NCBI GenBank assembly: GCA_000499405.2
Contig: HG738138.1
Location: forward strand, 6,260,888-6,324,887
DNA length: 64,000 nucleotides
From: Onchocerca volvulus
Lineage: Eukaryota > Nematoda > Chromadorea > Rhabditida > Onchocercidae
Direction of reading: 5' to 3'
Below are positions 37,936-51,995 of the stretch, in pieces. The notes below the pieces were generated by a model, which searched no databases, was not told the origin of the DNA, and saw nothing but the letters and a program-made list of their open reading frames with translations. A program made the position numbers and the translations under genes. The first letter of the stretch is position 1; every line of letters begins with the position of its first letter.

Positions 37936-39338
37936 TGCAGATAGAATCCACATCCTGTGTTATCCTTAAATCATGTTTGATGCAACAGCTGAGGAGGAAT
38001 AAATATTGCCACCATAATGTTGACATGAAACTAAATTACAATTCGACTTCAGTCAGCTTTTTTTATCAGTTGAATCTAACAAATGAAATCGAGTATTTTG
38101 AAAGGAATGAATTGATGGTGTATTTAATAGTTACGATATGATCCTTTCTGATATGTTCGCGAAATGCATATTTTTTAAGCACTTTGGGGACCGATGAATG
38201 ATAAATGGTGGCAAAGCTTTAGTTTTCAATTTTCGCTTAGACCTAGGTGATTTTGCAAGCTTATCATTCGTAAATTGTTCTTTGCGACATTTACTATCTT
38301 CAACTACTTGATCTTACTCATGCAGAAATAAGATTACCGTTTAAATGCTACAAGATTGAAGAATAATACTGTTGCAAATAATTCCATTTCTTGATTACAA
38401 ATAGACTTCAAATCGGCTGATTCAATTTTTAACTCTTCAGTCTATTACTTGGAATGTATAACCTTCAATTAGAAATGTGCAAAAGAGAAAAAAAAAAAAT
38501 CAAACACAGATAAATTCTTATCCTGGAGTCAGGATCAACCATTTCCGTGGTATACATCTGCCGGGCGTCATTTAATTACGCCTATACACAAGAAAAGTAA
38601 TTTAAAAAATAACTTGAAAACAAATGAAAAAAAATAGACAATAAAATCATGAACAAACCCAGCTTCGCTATCATCCTCGGACACCTTATCAATCCACTGC
38701 AATATTGGTCGCATCAAATACTAGGAGTTACGCGACGCTTGAAATGCAAAGATCTGTTTATTGTTCCTATGGCAACCCCTTTCTTTATTAGGAGCCATTG
38801 GTGAGCTTATTGATAAAATGAGTTTAAGTACTGATCATACCAGTCTTCGCTATACTACTTTCCAGTAAATTAAGAATTTGAAATTTAATTCATATCAAAA
38901 ATTTTGCAACTTGAGCAAAAATTGGCGGAGAATTGATATAATATTTATTCAATAAAACTTTAAAACTTGTCACATTTCATTACTGGAAAAGATATTGAAT
39001 TCAAAGAATTCAGCTCTTGTCATTATGGATGTTCGGGATAAGTATTCGAAATCTATTATATTCTGCTTTTTTTCATTAGAATCAGGACACACAAAGGATG
39101 ATTATAAGTCTGGGGGAAACTTGATAGAAATAAACCGAGAGAATTACCTCTCACCAAGCCTGTTACTTGCATATCTAAAGGGTCAAAACTAGAGAACTTA
39201 ATCGATAATTTGCACCATCTTCTCCACCTGAAAAATCAATTTTCACATCGTCCATGCAATTCGAATGGCATCTAAAATTCATTGTTTGCGAATAGTATTA
39301 GCAGCTGTAGATGGATACTGTTGGTCAGGTATTCTCAG
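37936..39338. other. Intergenic region between flp-1 and pik-1
   Basis: About 1.4 kb with no recognised gene. A 65-codon plus-strand frame at 38995-39192 ends 156 bp before the pik-1 start and shows no motif. Confidence 0.45.
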
Positions 39339-39347
39339 AATACTGAA

Positions 39348-42300
39348 ATGGATTTAAATGGAGTATCATCCAGGAGTGATACGTACGTTTATTTGTTGCC
39401 ATTCAGTGTACGGAAGCAATTAGCTGCTATTTTGGATCCTGATAATGCGTGGGAATTGCTAGGTTTGTTGATATGATATGATGATCACTAATATTTACAA
39501 TTTTATATTCGCAAGAAATTCAGGAAATCTGTATATGAGTCGCTAAATGACGAAAAGTTTCCATAGCTAAAAAATACAAAAAAATCATGCCTAGTAGTTA
39601 ACGATTCAATTTTTATATTTAGACGTGATTCATTTTGCAGCGTTTGTAATGCCAGATATTGGGAATGTAGATGTACGGGCTTGTCGGGATGCAGGGTCTT
39701 ACGAAAGTCCGACAGAGAATCTTCTGGCAATATGGGGCTCAAAAGGAAACAAAATAATACAACTTTATAATTGTCTTGGTCGAGCAAAACTTGTTCGTGC
39801 GATGAAAGCAATACGCCATCTAGGTGTGTTTTTCTTGGGGACTTTCGTTTCCTATTATCAAAATCCAACAGAATTTGATGATTTGAGATTCTCATGATTC
39901 TTATTTCTCATTCTTGATGTATATATAAATTTAAGTAATTCGTGCTTGACTTAATTTATATGATTTCTAGATTTCTAAATTTTTAGTTTTCTAATGGTAG
40001 TTCTTCTGATGAGTCTAGTACTTATCGTTATGATTATAAAGAACAGAAACTGCTAATCTCAAATTATTATTTAGCAAGCATGTGACAGAGACTAATAAAA
40101 TACTCGAATAATCAGTTTTCTTTGCAGTAGATCCGTTGTTTTATCGTTGGGAAGAACAGTGCTTGCAGTCTGCAAATAAAAACAATCAGGAAAACGAAAA
40201 AGCATTAACTTTTAGCTCTTGCTGTTCACCCAAAGTATGCTGTTATGCAAATGTTTCTGGTCTTTCTTAAATTTCGCTAGAAGATGACAAGTTTTTGAGC
40301 AGTCTGTTTAATTTTATTGTGTTGCAGAATGGTGATGTCTTAATGCGGTGCTTTGGAGAAACGTTTTCATTGAAATATTCTGATAATGTGAGATGGTTGG
40401 GTCCAGAGACTGAGTAATTATTTCTTAAATTTGATTGTTTTAAATTAGCAGATTTACTTACATTTTTTCAGTTTCACCTGAATTTCTTCAATTATCGGGT
40501 CATTTCAGTACTTTTACCGACTCAGATGTAATATATAAAACTCTCCAAAATACTCCATGCATTAAGTATGATGATATTGTGAAAATTACCAACAATTTTT
40601 CTTCGAACAACATTCTTGGAAGTGGAGGTTACGGAACGGTTTACCGAGGAACATGGGAGCAAACAGAGGTGTGCGTTATATTTTTGCCATATTTATGATA
40701 GCATTTTTTTTTTTTTCAAAAGAAGAAACTACACCATGTATAATATCTACGCTAAATGCAATCATTATTTGGCTATTCGATAGGCTTTATATAACATATT
40801 TCAGGTTGCAGTGAAGCGTATACAAGGTACGAAGGAGTATGGAGCTGAGGTTACTTCTAGTTTTATTAAGAACTTCATTTTGTTTAGGTTATATGAATTC
40901 CTGAATCAGATTTTTCAGAAAGAACAAATGCGTCAAAGTTTGCAAGAACTAAGAACATTATCGAAATATCGGCATGATAACATTCTGCCCCTTTATGCAT
41001 ATTCACTTGATGGTCCTGAACCTTGCCTACTTTATCAGTACATGAGCAATGGTTCATTGTTCGATTGTCTCTTCGGAAAAGTAAAATTTTATGGTCTTGT
41101 AATCACAGAAAAAGTAGTTGATGGTAAGTACTGTGAAATTCCAATACTCCTTTATCATTGTTCCGTTTCGATTAAAATTTCTCAGAATTTTTGAAGAGCC
41201 AGTTTGAGATAGCTTTAATCATCAGTATATAAAGAAGAAACAAACAACAGTTCCGCTATTTGCTGGAAATATATTGTAATTTAAATGCTAGATCATTACA
41301 ATGGCAATTTTTACGGTCAATTTTTTCTGGTTTACCAACATACAAGTTTCAAATATTTCGTAATTATTTGCATTTGAAGACTGGTTGAAGAACAGTTTAT
41401 CGCGGTGTAATTTTGTAGAAATCTATGGTTCTTACTTGGTTGCAACGTATGTCAATAATGATAGGTTGCGCTCGTGCTCTACATTATCTGCATTCTATTG
41501 CAAAGAATCCAATAATTCATGGAGATGTAAAATCAGCGAACATCTTGCTTGATAAACATTTGGAACCAAAATTAGGTGATTTTGGTTTATGCCGAGATAA
41601 CTTTTCAAAAGTTGGTGTGTTTTGATTTTTTTTCTTTTTTGGTTGGGAGGTGGGGTGGGTAAATAATACAATCATTTCGAAGTCTGTTAGTAGGTGAGAC
41701 TTAAAATTATGAAGAATCATTTACTGTGATTTGTAATGTAAAGGCTTTGATTCATTAGCGAATATAAGAAATGTATAAATCAGGATGACTGGAAAGATGA
41801 TGGTTTCATTATCGCTTCTCACGTTAAAGGGACATTGGCATATCTGCCGCAAGAGTTTCTGGAAGAGTTAGTTATCTCTAATTTTTAATTGGAACAGTTT
41901 TATGAAAGCCTTCATGTATCATTTTTCTAGAATATTTTATTATAACGAAAACCAAACGATAGGGTTGAAATATTTATTAATATCCTGTGATATGCTCATG
42001 AATTTTGAATGTATGATGATCATATCAGCACCAAGTTCATCATGAATAGATTCAATTTTTTTTTTCCTAGTTTTTTCTTTTTTTGCTTCAGGAGAATAAT
42101 CAGTACGAAACTCGATGTATATGGTTATGGCATAGTTTTATTAGAAGTTGCCACGGGATTAAAGCCTCATGTTGCCAAACGAGATCCGCAAAACATAGTA
42201 AAATATGTCATGGAGCTTCAAAGATCTGGAAAACATGAAAGTATTCTTGCTGATCAAAATTGTGATTTTACCAGTGGTTAATTTTTCATATTACAAATTT

Positions 42301-42618
42301 AAGTGTCGGATTTATTATTTTTGCGATGTCAAATGGGATTTTACAATTGATTAATCTTTTCTATTACAAATTTTATTTTGGTGGTCGAATTTATTATTCG
42401 CGATATCGAATAATTCGCAAATATTTGCTTATAAATAGAAACTGTTCAAAAATTTTTTTTGAAGTCTTGTCATTCATAATAATTTTGCAGATTTAGACAC
42501 CAGTTACTTCAGTATTATTCTACAAACTGGATTAAAATGCGTGGTACGAGATTACCGAAAAAGGCCAACATTTCGAGAAATCATCAATACTTTCTTACAC
42601 GTATATAATAGCGTTTAG
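39348..42618 (+). CDS. pik-1: IRAK/Pelle-type protein kinase with death domain
   Basis: Eleven exons: 39348-39462, 39623-39823, 40128-40234, 40328-40400, 40472-40668, 40805-40849, 40919-41080, 41419-41610, 41784-41866, 42092-42276 and 42491-42618. They sum to 1488 bp (495 aa), near Pelle and IRAK4 in length. Exons 1-2 encode a death domain (VRKQLAAILDPDNAWELL to KAIRHL). The kinase follows: ILGSGGYGTVYRG (glycine loop), VAVKRI (ATP Lys), LLYQYMSNGSL with the Tyr gatekeeper typical of IRAKs, IIHGDVKSANILLD (catalytic loop, HGD), KLGDFGLC, GTLAYLPQEF, LDVYGYGIVLLEV and RPTFREI. All catalytic residues are present, so it should be active. IRAK/Pelle kinases relay Toll/IL-1-type or IL-17-type receptor signals. 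The donor of exon 4 (GG|GTCCAG) is the weakest border. The ATG lies 9 nt after an attctcag acceptor. Confidence 0.93.
42279..42415. repeat. Degenerate tandem duplication in the last pik-1 intron
   Basis: Two adjacent imperfect copies of about 65 bp share TTAAT.TTT, TATTACAAATTT and CG(G/A)(A)TTTATTATT. The copies differ by substitutions and small indels. Confidence 0.55.
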
Positions 42619-43052
42619 TCAGAACTTGAAAGTGGAAAATGAGGACGCAGATTGTGCTTATATTTTCAGAAAAAAATATTAATCATTGCTTTTATTCCAC
42701 CCGAACTTATAAATGTGAATGTTGTACCGAAACTGTTCATTTTCTCTTTCATGAAATTGAATGAAGCTTTTTGTATTTTTCTTGCGATTTATATTGCATG
42801 CATGCGTGCTTGTTGTATTGAACTCTTGAAAAGTTTTATTATCAGTGAATGTCTGACTTTCATAGTATTTTAAATATTGCTTTCAAATAAAAGTAATAAA
42901 AATCTAGCTCATAATTTAAATTAGATTTCCTCCTTCATTGGGTCTGGTTTTAACCAGAATTTCTTGGGACTGGAGAATATAAAGAATAGATATCTACATA
43001 AATCCATCGTTAGGAGCAAATTGATTCTCTAATAACTAAAGCTTTTCTAGTG
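42619..43052 (+). promoter_or_regulatory. Intercistronic region between pik-1 and the ATMIN-like gene; possible operon
   Basis: The pik-1 stop and the next ATG on the same strand are 434 bp apart. Two AATAAA signals (42886-42891, 42895-42900) lie about 150 bp before a gcttttctag acceptor whose exon begins two bases before the downstream ATG (43053). A polyA signal followed by a strong acceptor with almost no leader is the pattern of a trans-spliced downstream operon gene in nematodes. The pattern is seen; the operon is inferred. Confidence 0.45.
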
Positions 43053-45711
43053 ATGAATATTGATGCTTTTGAGCAAAGTGCATCAGGTTGCATGGAAATT
43101 CGGATGACAGAAGACGAGTTAAGAAAGACAACCTCTATAGCATTTTGCGAAATTTGTTCACGGACATTTGCGAATAAGAATGCATTCCATTTGCACCAAG
43201 TGAAGACACATAGTCGTATATGTGGGGAAACCGATTTGGCGCTATTTCATCGGAAACGAGTTGCTTCAGGTATGTGTGAGTCTACGATTTCTAGACTTTT
43301 TTTTACTTTCTTGGTTGTATTTGGGCTATATACAAAAATCTTCAGAAAATAAGTAATAGTTAAGCCTAAACTGAATGTACAATTTCCAGAAACCGAGAAG
43401 CACTATTTTTGTCCTATGATTGGTTGTCGATATAACAGTGGTCGCTCTTTCAAGGCTTATAAACTTCTTCATCAACATTTCTTGAAAGTTCATAATGAAA
43501 AGCGTTTTAGGTGACTTTTTTTTCCTTTTTTTTTAAAGTTTTTTCTGGCTTATTACTTTTCACTGCTTTTTTTTTGTATTTGTTTTATGTTTTCTAGTAA
43601 TTTACTGTGTTTGTAGATGCGATAAATGCAAAACGGCAAAATTCAGTTTGCAGCGTGATCTATTATATCATCAAAGAAAGCGTTGTCTCTTAAAAAAAGG
43701 AGTGTAATATTCTTAGTTTTTCAGCACTTTTTCTTTCGAAAGTAACAAGCAACGTGGTAGCATTACTAATTGTTTCTCTTTCATTGATCTTCTGGAATGC
43801 ATATCAGTTCATTCCCCCTCATAAAATCTAATAAATTGCATGTTATATTTTTAGGCTGTAGTATCCAAATGTCAACATTAGCTGAAATAAAGTCAGACTA
43901 TCCAGAAGTAAAAAGGCGTTCGGAAAAATCATTTACGAGAAACCATGATCAAAATATGGTCTCTACAGCGTCTGAGTTAGTTAAGAAATGCCTTTACCGC
44001 ATTGTCATGTTTATCTGTGACTACCCTTGAACTTTTTTTTTCAGGAATAAAGTCAAAAACGTTATCTTCATCAATCTGAATGTTGTTCAAGCTAGTTGTA
44101 CGCCGTCTTTTAGACAGATCTACCCGAAACCGAAGTAAGTTGTAACTGGTTTTTACGTATGACATAAATTAGTGTTATGAGTTCTTCTTACTCTCACGTA
44201 GAGTAAGAAGAATTCATATCACTTATTTATATCATTATTTTTTCACGATATATCTCTCACGAGCAAGAGGAAAGAAATATCTAGCCAATGTTCCGACCAG
44301 TGATTATTCATTTTCCTCTTTAAAGTTTCTCACTTAAACTTCAGTTTTTGTATTACGCGTTATATTCAGATATATGAGTTCATGAATTATAGAGATCAGG
44401 GGAGTAATTTCATTACTGAATAGGATGAAAAATATTTGTAGCACCAGTTAATTCGTTCAAACTATTTATTCTTTGTCTTCAAAATTATAGTTGTTCAAGA
44501 ATGTTCTTCATGGCCTTTTTTCTTCTTGTTCATTTGGTTCGAGCATATACTAAGATCTAGATCGTCAATCATGTGACTCGCGATGTTTAATATTCTTTAA
44601 GAACTTCTTGGGTATTCGTCAACATGCTTTTTCACCTCACAGTTCTTCAAGACATTTCGAAAACATCATCTATAAATACTCTTGCCAGTTTCTCGCAATG
44701 TTGAACTGTCTATGTCTTCTCTTGTTTGATGACAAGTGCATTTCATTGGCTCATGGCAAGACGTGCTTTTCCGTTTAACACTGGATATTTGGGAGATATC
44801 TGCTACAGTCCACTTTGTATTGGTAGGAATGTAATCCGTTTTACTTTGTTACAATTTTCAGTGCTTACAAGGTTAAGCTCTGTCTTCAGAGGAAATACTT
44901 TTTGCAACATAACTAATAAGTCGTTCATTCATTTTGTTCGTGGTTCCATATCTGTGTAGATAAAGCATGATTCATTTTCCTTTCGTGATTTTTGATGGAT
45001 TCAAATACAACAATATCAAGTTATTGAGCACTAAGTTCTTTAGGTTTCCATAAGATAAGGCCCATTTTCAGAATCTTTATGAATATTATTGAGAATTACT
45101 CAGGTCTTTTTAATGTCCTAACCAATTTTTGAGTGGAACGTAGAAGTTCAAAGCTAAGGAGGCATGCTGATGTTATGCTCATATTTAGTGACATTTTGTA
45201 TAATTATCATTTGCACGTATTTTACATATTATTCCATTCCCTTCAGTTCCAGTTTTCGGATGACAAGAAGCAGCCAAACAGATTATGTGAAATGTTGCGA
45301 TAAATCAGTTATGTGTTATGCAGGTTCACAGACGACTCAGTGCAGCACGTGCGAACTCTCCGCACCGGTAAACTTCATAGAATTTTGACTGAATGCATAA
45401 TTATTAGAAATTGTGCAACAATCATTTTCTAGGTGTTGCACAAATATAACGATTTCCATTGCCAAACACATATTGCAAGCGGAGTTGAGTTTGGTACGCA
45501 AATCTATCCAGAAGAAGTAGCTGGCCGTGATCTCCATATAAAACACACTAAGACACACAACGATTTTGAATTCGAAGATATCTGGCGTCATATCGAAACA
45601 CAAACTTCCACTTTTGCTGGCAATGATGCGCTGACGCAGACAGCAATAGACTTCATGGACAGTGCAAGCATGACTGATTGGGATTTGCTTATTGATGAAA
45701 TGTGCGAATGA
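43053..45711 (+). CDS. ATMIN/ASCIZ-like zinc-finger protein with C-terminal SQ/TQ and LC8-binding-like motifs
   Basis: Seven exons: 43053-43269, 43390-43510, 43617-43684, 43855-43975, 44045-44134, 45247-45367 and 45433-45711. They sum to 1017 bp (338 aa). The N-terminus has three zinc fingers: CEICSRTFANKNAFHLHQ..TH, CPMIGCRYNSGRSFKAY..H....H, and CDKCKTAKFSLQRDLLYHQ..C. This order and spacing resemble human ATMIN/ASCIZ. The third finger's last Cys is made by the splice at 43684. The C-terminal half has repeated Gln-Thr motifs (SSQTD, GSQTTQ, HCQTH, GTQIY, ETQTS, LTQTA) and ends in an acidic, hydrophobic segment. In vertebrates and flies ASCIZ is a transcription factor for the dynein light chain LC8 gene, and LC8 binds its many TQT motifs. 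The same role here is inference. The exon 3 donor is the least certain border. Confidence 0.78.
44176..44218. repeat. Short near-perfect hairpin in an ATMIN-like intron
   Basis: Arms 44176-44194 and 44200-44218 pair over 19 bp with one G-T wobble and a 5-nt CACGT loop. It lies just after exon 5, 42 bp past its donor. It is too short for a typical microRNA precursor; it could be a mobile-element end or chance. Confidence 0.7.
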
Positions 45712-46689
45712 ATTATTGCTCTGGCGAGAGGCTCCTTAATTTTTCACCTTGAAAGTATGAGAACCTATAATTTTTCCGCGCCGAATTATTTTTAAATGAC
45801 AAGTAGACATTAAAAAAGTGTAGGGAATTTTCATAACCGCTTAAAATCGAGAAATTACTGCATGTGAAACTTTCATGGGAGAATAAATCTCAGTTGCAAT
45901 AAAGGATTGTAGTGCAGATGTTTTGGCTAACATATGCTAGGAAGTCTTTATGCAAGCTTTTTCACTGTGGTACAAAAATATGAACGTTTTACGTCACGTC
46001 ACGAAAGTCCAAACAGCACTGTTGGATTTGAAACATAAAGTGCGGAAGTTGGGCATGAATTTGGCAAATATTTGAAACAACATAATGAATCATTCAAAAA
46101 TGAAAGAGTCTAAACTCAGAATTCAGGATAATATTTACAAAGAAGAAGTATGCTAGAGTGCCATTCTACAACAGAAGTGTAAAGACGTCCTTACGCTTTG
46201 TTTTTAGTGCTCTCTTAAGATTTATAAGACCTAAAAATGTCTCAGAACTCAGGAATGTTCATTAAATATGATCAATTTGGCAAAAAAGACAATTTGTTGC
46301 ATGTGAACTGATAGGTAGTTTCAGTTCTGTAAAATCTTCTTTGCATCGGAGAAACTGTCAGAAAAATGCCAGCTTGTTTTCGTCTTATTTATGCAAAATC
46401 TAACCCCAAATCGTAGATCAGAAAGAGGTATTTACGGCAAGAATCTCTAGAATGAACGAAATTTTAAACTCTTTTTTTTGGATGATAAACGTCAATATTC
46501 GCATATCGATAAGGAAATAAAACTACTTTTGACTCAAGCAAGACATTAGAAAGCACTTGCTACTTTTCAAAGATGATAATACGATTAGAAGTTATTTGAG
46601 GCATGTCGCGCCTGCAAACATCGATTCAGCACTTCATGATGAGGTAGCAAAGAACCAAAAGTTGCAAAGAGCTGCTGTTTTTCAGTCTA
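45712..46689. other. Intergenic region between convergent genes
   Basis: About 1 kb between the stops of the ATMIN-like gene (plus) and MOB1 (minus). It should hold both 3' UTRs. I see no gene. Confidence 0.5.
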
Positions 46690-48104
46690 TCATAACACTG
46701 TTGAATTTTCTTCCAGAGTAAGTCGGTCGATGAAGCTTTGCAGAGGTACCAACTGTTTTGAATCAATCAAGTCAAATTCTTGTATAAAAAGCATGAAGTG
46801 TTTGAAACTGGTATTTAAATGCTCTACTGCATTAAGCTGTTCTGAAAATGTGGAAAAAGTATTAGAATTTCTTATCTACTTCAAAGTCATTTATATTCCC
46901 GCTTGAAACTGGCACTTAGAAATGTAAATCAGCAAAACTGAAAGAAAATAAACTCGAAAAAATACGTCCTTTGCAAAACAAATCGTAAACTTAATAATCC
47001 AATAGGCAACAGGAATTCCGTCAACTGTTTTTATGTTATTGATAAGGTTAAATACAGAAATCTAGCTGCATTCTTTTCCGTCTCAAATCGGACAAATATT
47101 CTGGCCGCCATTTGATGTAATACTACAGCATTTTACACTACCTGATAACACTCACATTTCCAAGCTTCACAGAAACTGTAATAAAAAGCATACATTAACT
47201 TGTAAACAACGAATATTTCATGAATTCTAACAGGAGGAAGAATCTAAATACATACCAATAAGTTCGAGATGTTGATGATATACATGAGCATACACTCGAA
47301 ATAGTCGTTTCACAACCGCTTGCGCGATATGTAAGAAATTTGGTGGGAAAGGTTGACCTGAATTCAAATGATGCTGTTGTATGACCAGAAATCTAAGTGT
47401 ATAAACAAATCTACCTACAACACAAATCTTCACCAAATGTCACTTGTAGATGAAAACGAAAAAGTACAAGTTAAAGAAATTTCTTTGGATGTAAATAGTT
47501 TTAAGCAGCAGAAACAACTACCGATTTGGGACGGGAAGATATTTTCGTCATCTAGCTGCTCATGCACCCAAGTCATCAAATAATCAATATATACAGGTGC
47601 TGGACATCCAATTGTCTTTCTCCCATCCGACCAAACATATTCATATTTAGAACCCGCACACATTTTAGGACAGGACTCCTTCGTACAATGATCATTTATT
47701 GTCCCGAACAACATACTCACTTGATTGAAAAAATCCAGAACTAAAATTTACAACTTAAATCATTTCTTGCTGATGTAACAATAAAGAATTACATTGTTCC
47801 TTCTCATCTGTTTCATTTTTTAAAAGCATTAAAAAAATCGAACTTGCAACTTGCAGAAGTTAAACTATTTCTGGAATATTACACCCGTCAATAAAATTTT
47901 CTGATTATCAAAAGACATGTACTCACCATTTACAGCGATCCATTCGTTAGGATCTTCACCCTGTGGTAATTTTACAGCTTCACGCAGATTTCCACTCCCC
48001 AAAGTGGCTGATGCATATCTCAGCAATTCGGTCTGCTTAACATCCACATGACGCAATCGATGCATTCGCGCTAAAGCCACGGAATTAAAAGAAGCAAATG
48101 ACAT
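46690..48104 (-). CDS. mob-1: MOB kinase activator 1 (Mob1/Mats)
   Basis: Four exons: 48104-47927, 47740-47522, 47357-47256 and 46841-46690. They sum to 651 bp (216 aa), the length I recall for human MOB1. Conserved blocks: [48 protein letters not shown] (two zinc Cys), [36 protein letters not shown] (two zinc His), HLNTSFKHF and [12 protein letters not shown]1 binds and activates NDR/LATS kinases in the Hippo pathway and mitotic exit. Thr35 in the ATLGSG context, an MST/Hippo target in humans, is kept. The N-terminal stretch that carries Thr12 and the KPKK motif in human MOB1 is replaced by an unrelated sequence, and the loop after YVWSDG is three or four residues short. A divergent MOB1 paralogue is possible. 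Confidence 0.93.
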
Positions 48105-49506
48105 CTATATGGGCTCTATCAGAACCAATTTTACCAAATAAATTAGTTCCGAAAAGGATAAAATTCTGCAATTCTCCCCAACCAACTAGGTTTTTGACGG
48201 ACATAACTTCAGGGAAAAATATAATGCTGGATCCATATATCAAAGCAACTAAAAAGATGGTGATAACCACGGTAAGCGAGCATATCTTTTATGCAAACTT
48301 TTTATTACTAAATGAAATTTCAAAATTGATTTAAATTACTATACAACGTCGATAAGAATATACAACATAAATCATATTAAAATAATGCACCTGTATATTC
48401 CAAACGACATTTCCACGATCATGTAATACAGTTCCAAATGAAGCACACAAAATAAATGCCACACATAACTGGCAAATAATACTACTACAACTCGAAAGCG
48501 GTTTTCAAAAAACAAAGCCATATTAAGCACAGTGCCAATTCTCCGAACATTTCAAAATAATAAAACTGATAAACTGAACAGCGACTACCCACTGACTAGA
48601 TATCTTTCTGAAATCATCTAGAAAATGCAACTCCCGGTTGCGATTTCAGAAAAGAAAAAATGTCTAAATGAAAATAAAGAATGTTGCCCAATCAGTTAAC
48701 AAATTTGCTAGTACTCATAGTTTACCTAAATAACTCAAAATCAATACCATTTTGAATTAACAAACATATGACAAGAATCACTAACGTAACTACGCTCTAT
48801 AACAACATAAGAAATTTTAGACAACAATGAAGCAACAATCTTCACATTTATATGGTCGAAGAGAGCAAATGACAAATCAGTGCCAAATAATAGAAATCTG
48901 ATCTTTTACATTTAAAATATAAGTTTAATACATTTCACTAGTTTAGTAAACATAAAATTTTCTACTTTAATCATACAACAAAGTAAAAAATCTTCAAACT
49001 TTCTATTCCTAAAACAATTTTATGGTCGGCGAGAAAAAAATCTTCACAGTATTAATTTGAGGAATTTTCTGCATTTATTTACGCTACCATACAATAAGAT
49101 GTACAAGTAATACCTGAAAAAATGGTAGCCTTCAAAAGCAGCGAATAATTTAAAAGTTCAAGAAAAGACGATGACGATGGTAACAAGAAAAGAATTCAAC
49201 ATCGATCCAATTACAGAAATGAACGACCCCTTAATGCTTATGCATTTAGACTACCTAAATGCTCTTTTTGTAATGTTGACTTTTGCAATGGATAAACATT
49301 ACCAACTCTACTGTTTGAAAAAAAAAGAAGTAACTGTTAACATGGCTTGTAATTAGTGCTTTCAGTCACAAATAAGATCCTGCACTATTCGGATGAAAAA
49401 TAAAATCATATTCTTGAATAATGCATGCTAGTTTTTCAAAAAAGTTTAGGCATTCTCTAGCACGAACATTAGATTAATGGGCCGAAAAAATTGATTTCCT
49501 CTCAAT
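48105..49506. other. Intergenic region upstream of MOB1
   Basis: About 1.4 kb separates the MOB1 start from the stop of the PP2A gene upstream on the same strand. No recognisable coding frame. It should contain the MOB1 promoter and the PP2A 3' UTR. Confidence 0.5.
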
Positions 49507-51979
<2,473 letters not shown>

Positions 51980-51995
51980 TCTAAAAACCTTCCCT

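Noticed and set aside
38500..38620. Possible small RNA gene with GC-richer sequence after flp-1
   Set aside because: No tRNA A/B boxes, cloverleaf or snRNA motif found on either strand.
47227..47357. Apparent truncation of MOB1 after YHQHLELIG
   Set aside because: A GTATGT donor at 47255 leads to a further exon at 46841-46690 encoding the missing C-terminus; the gene is complete.
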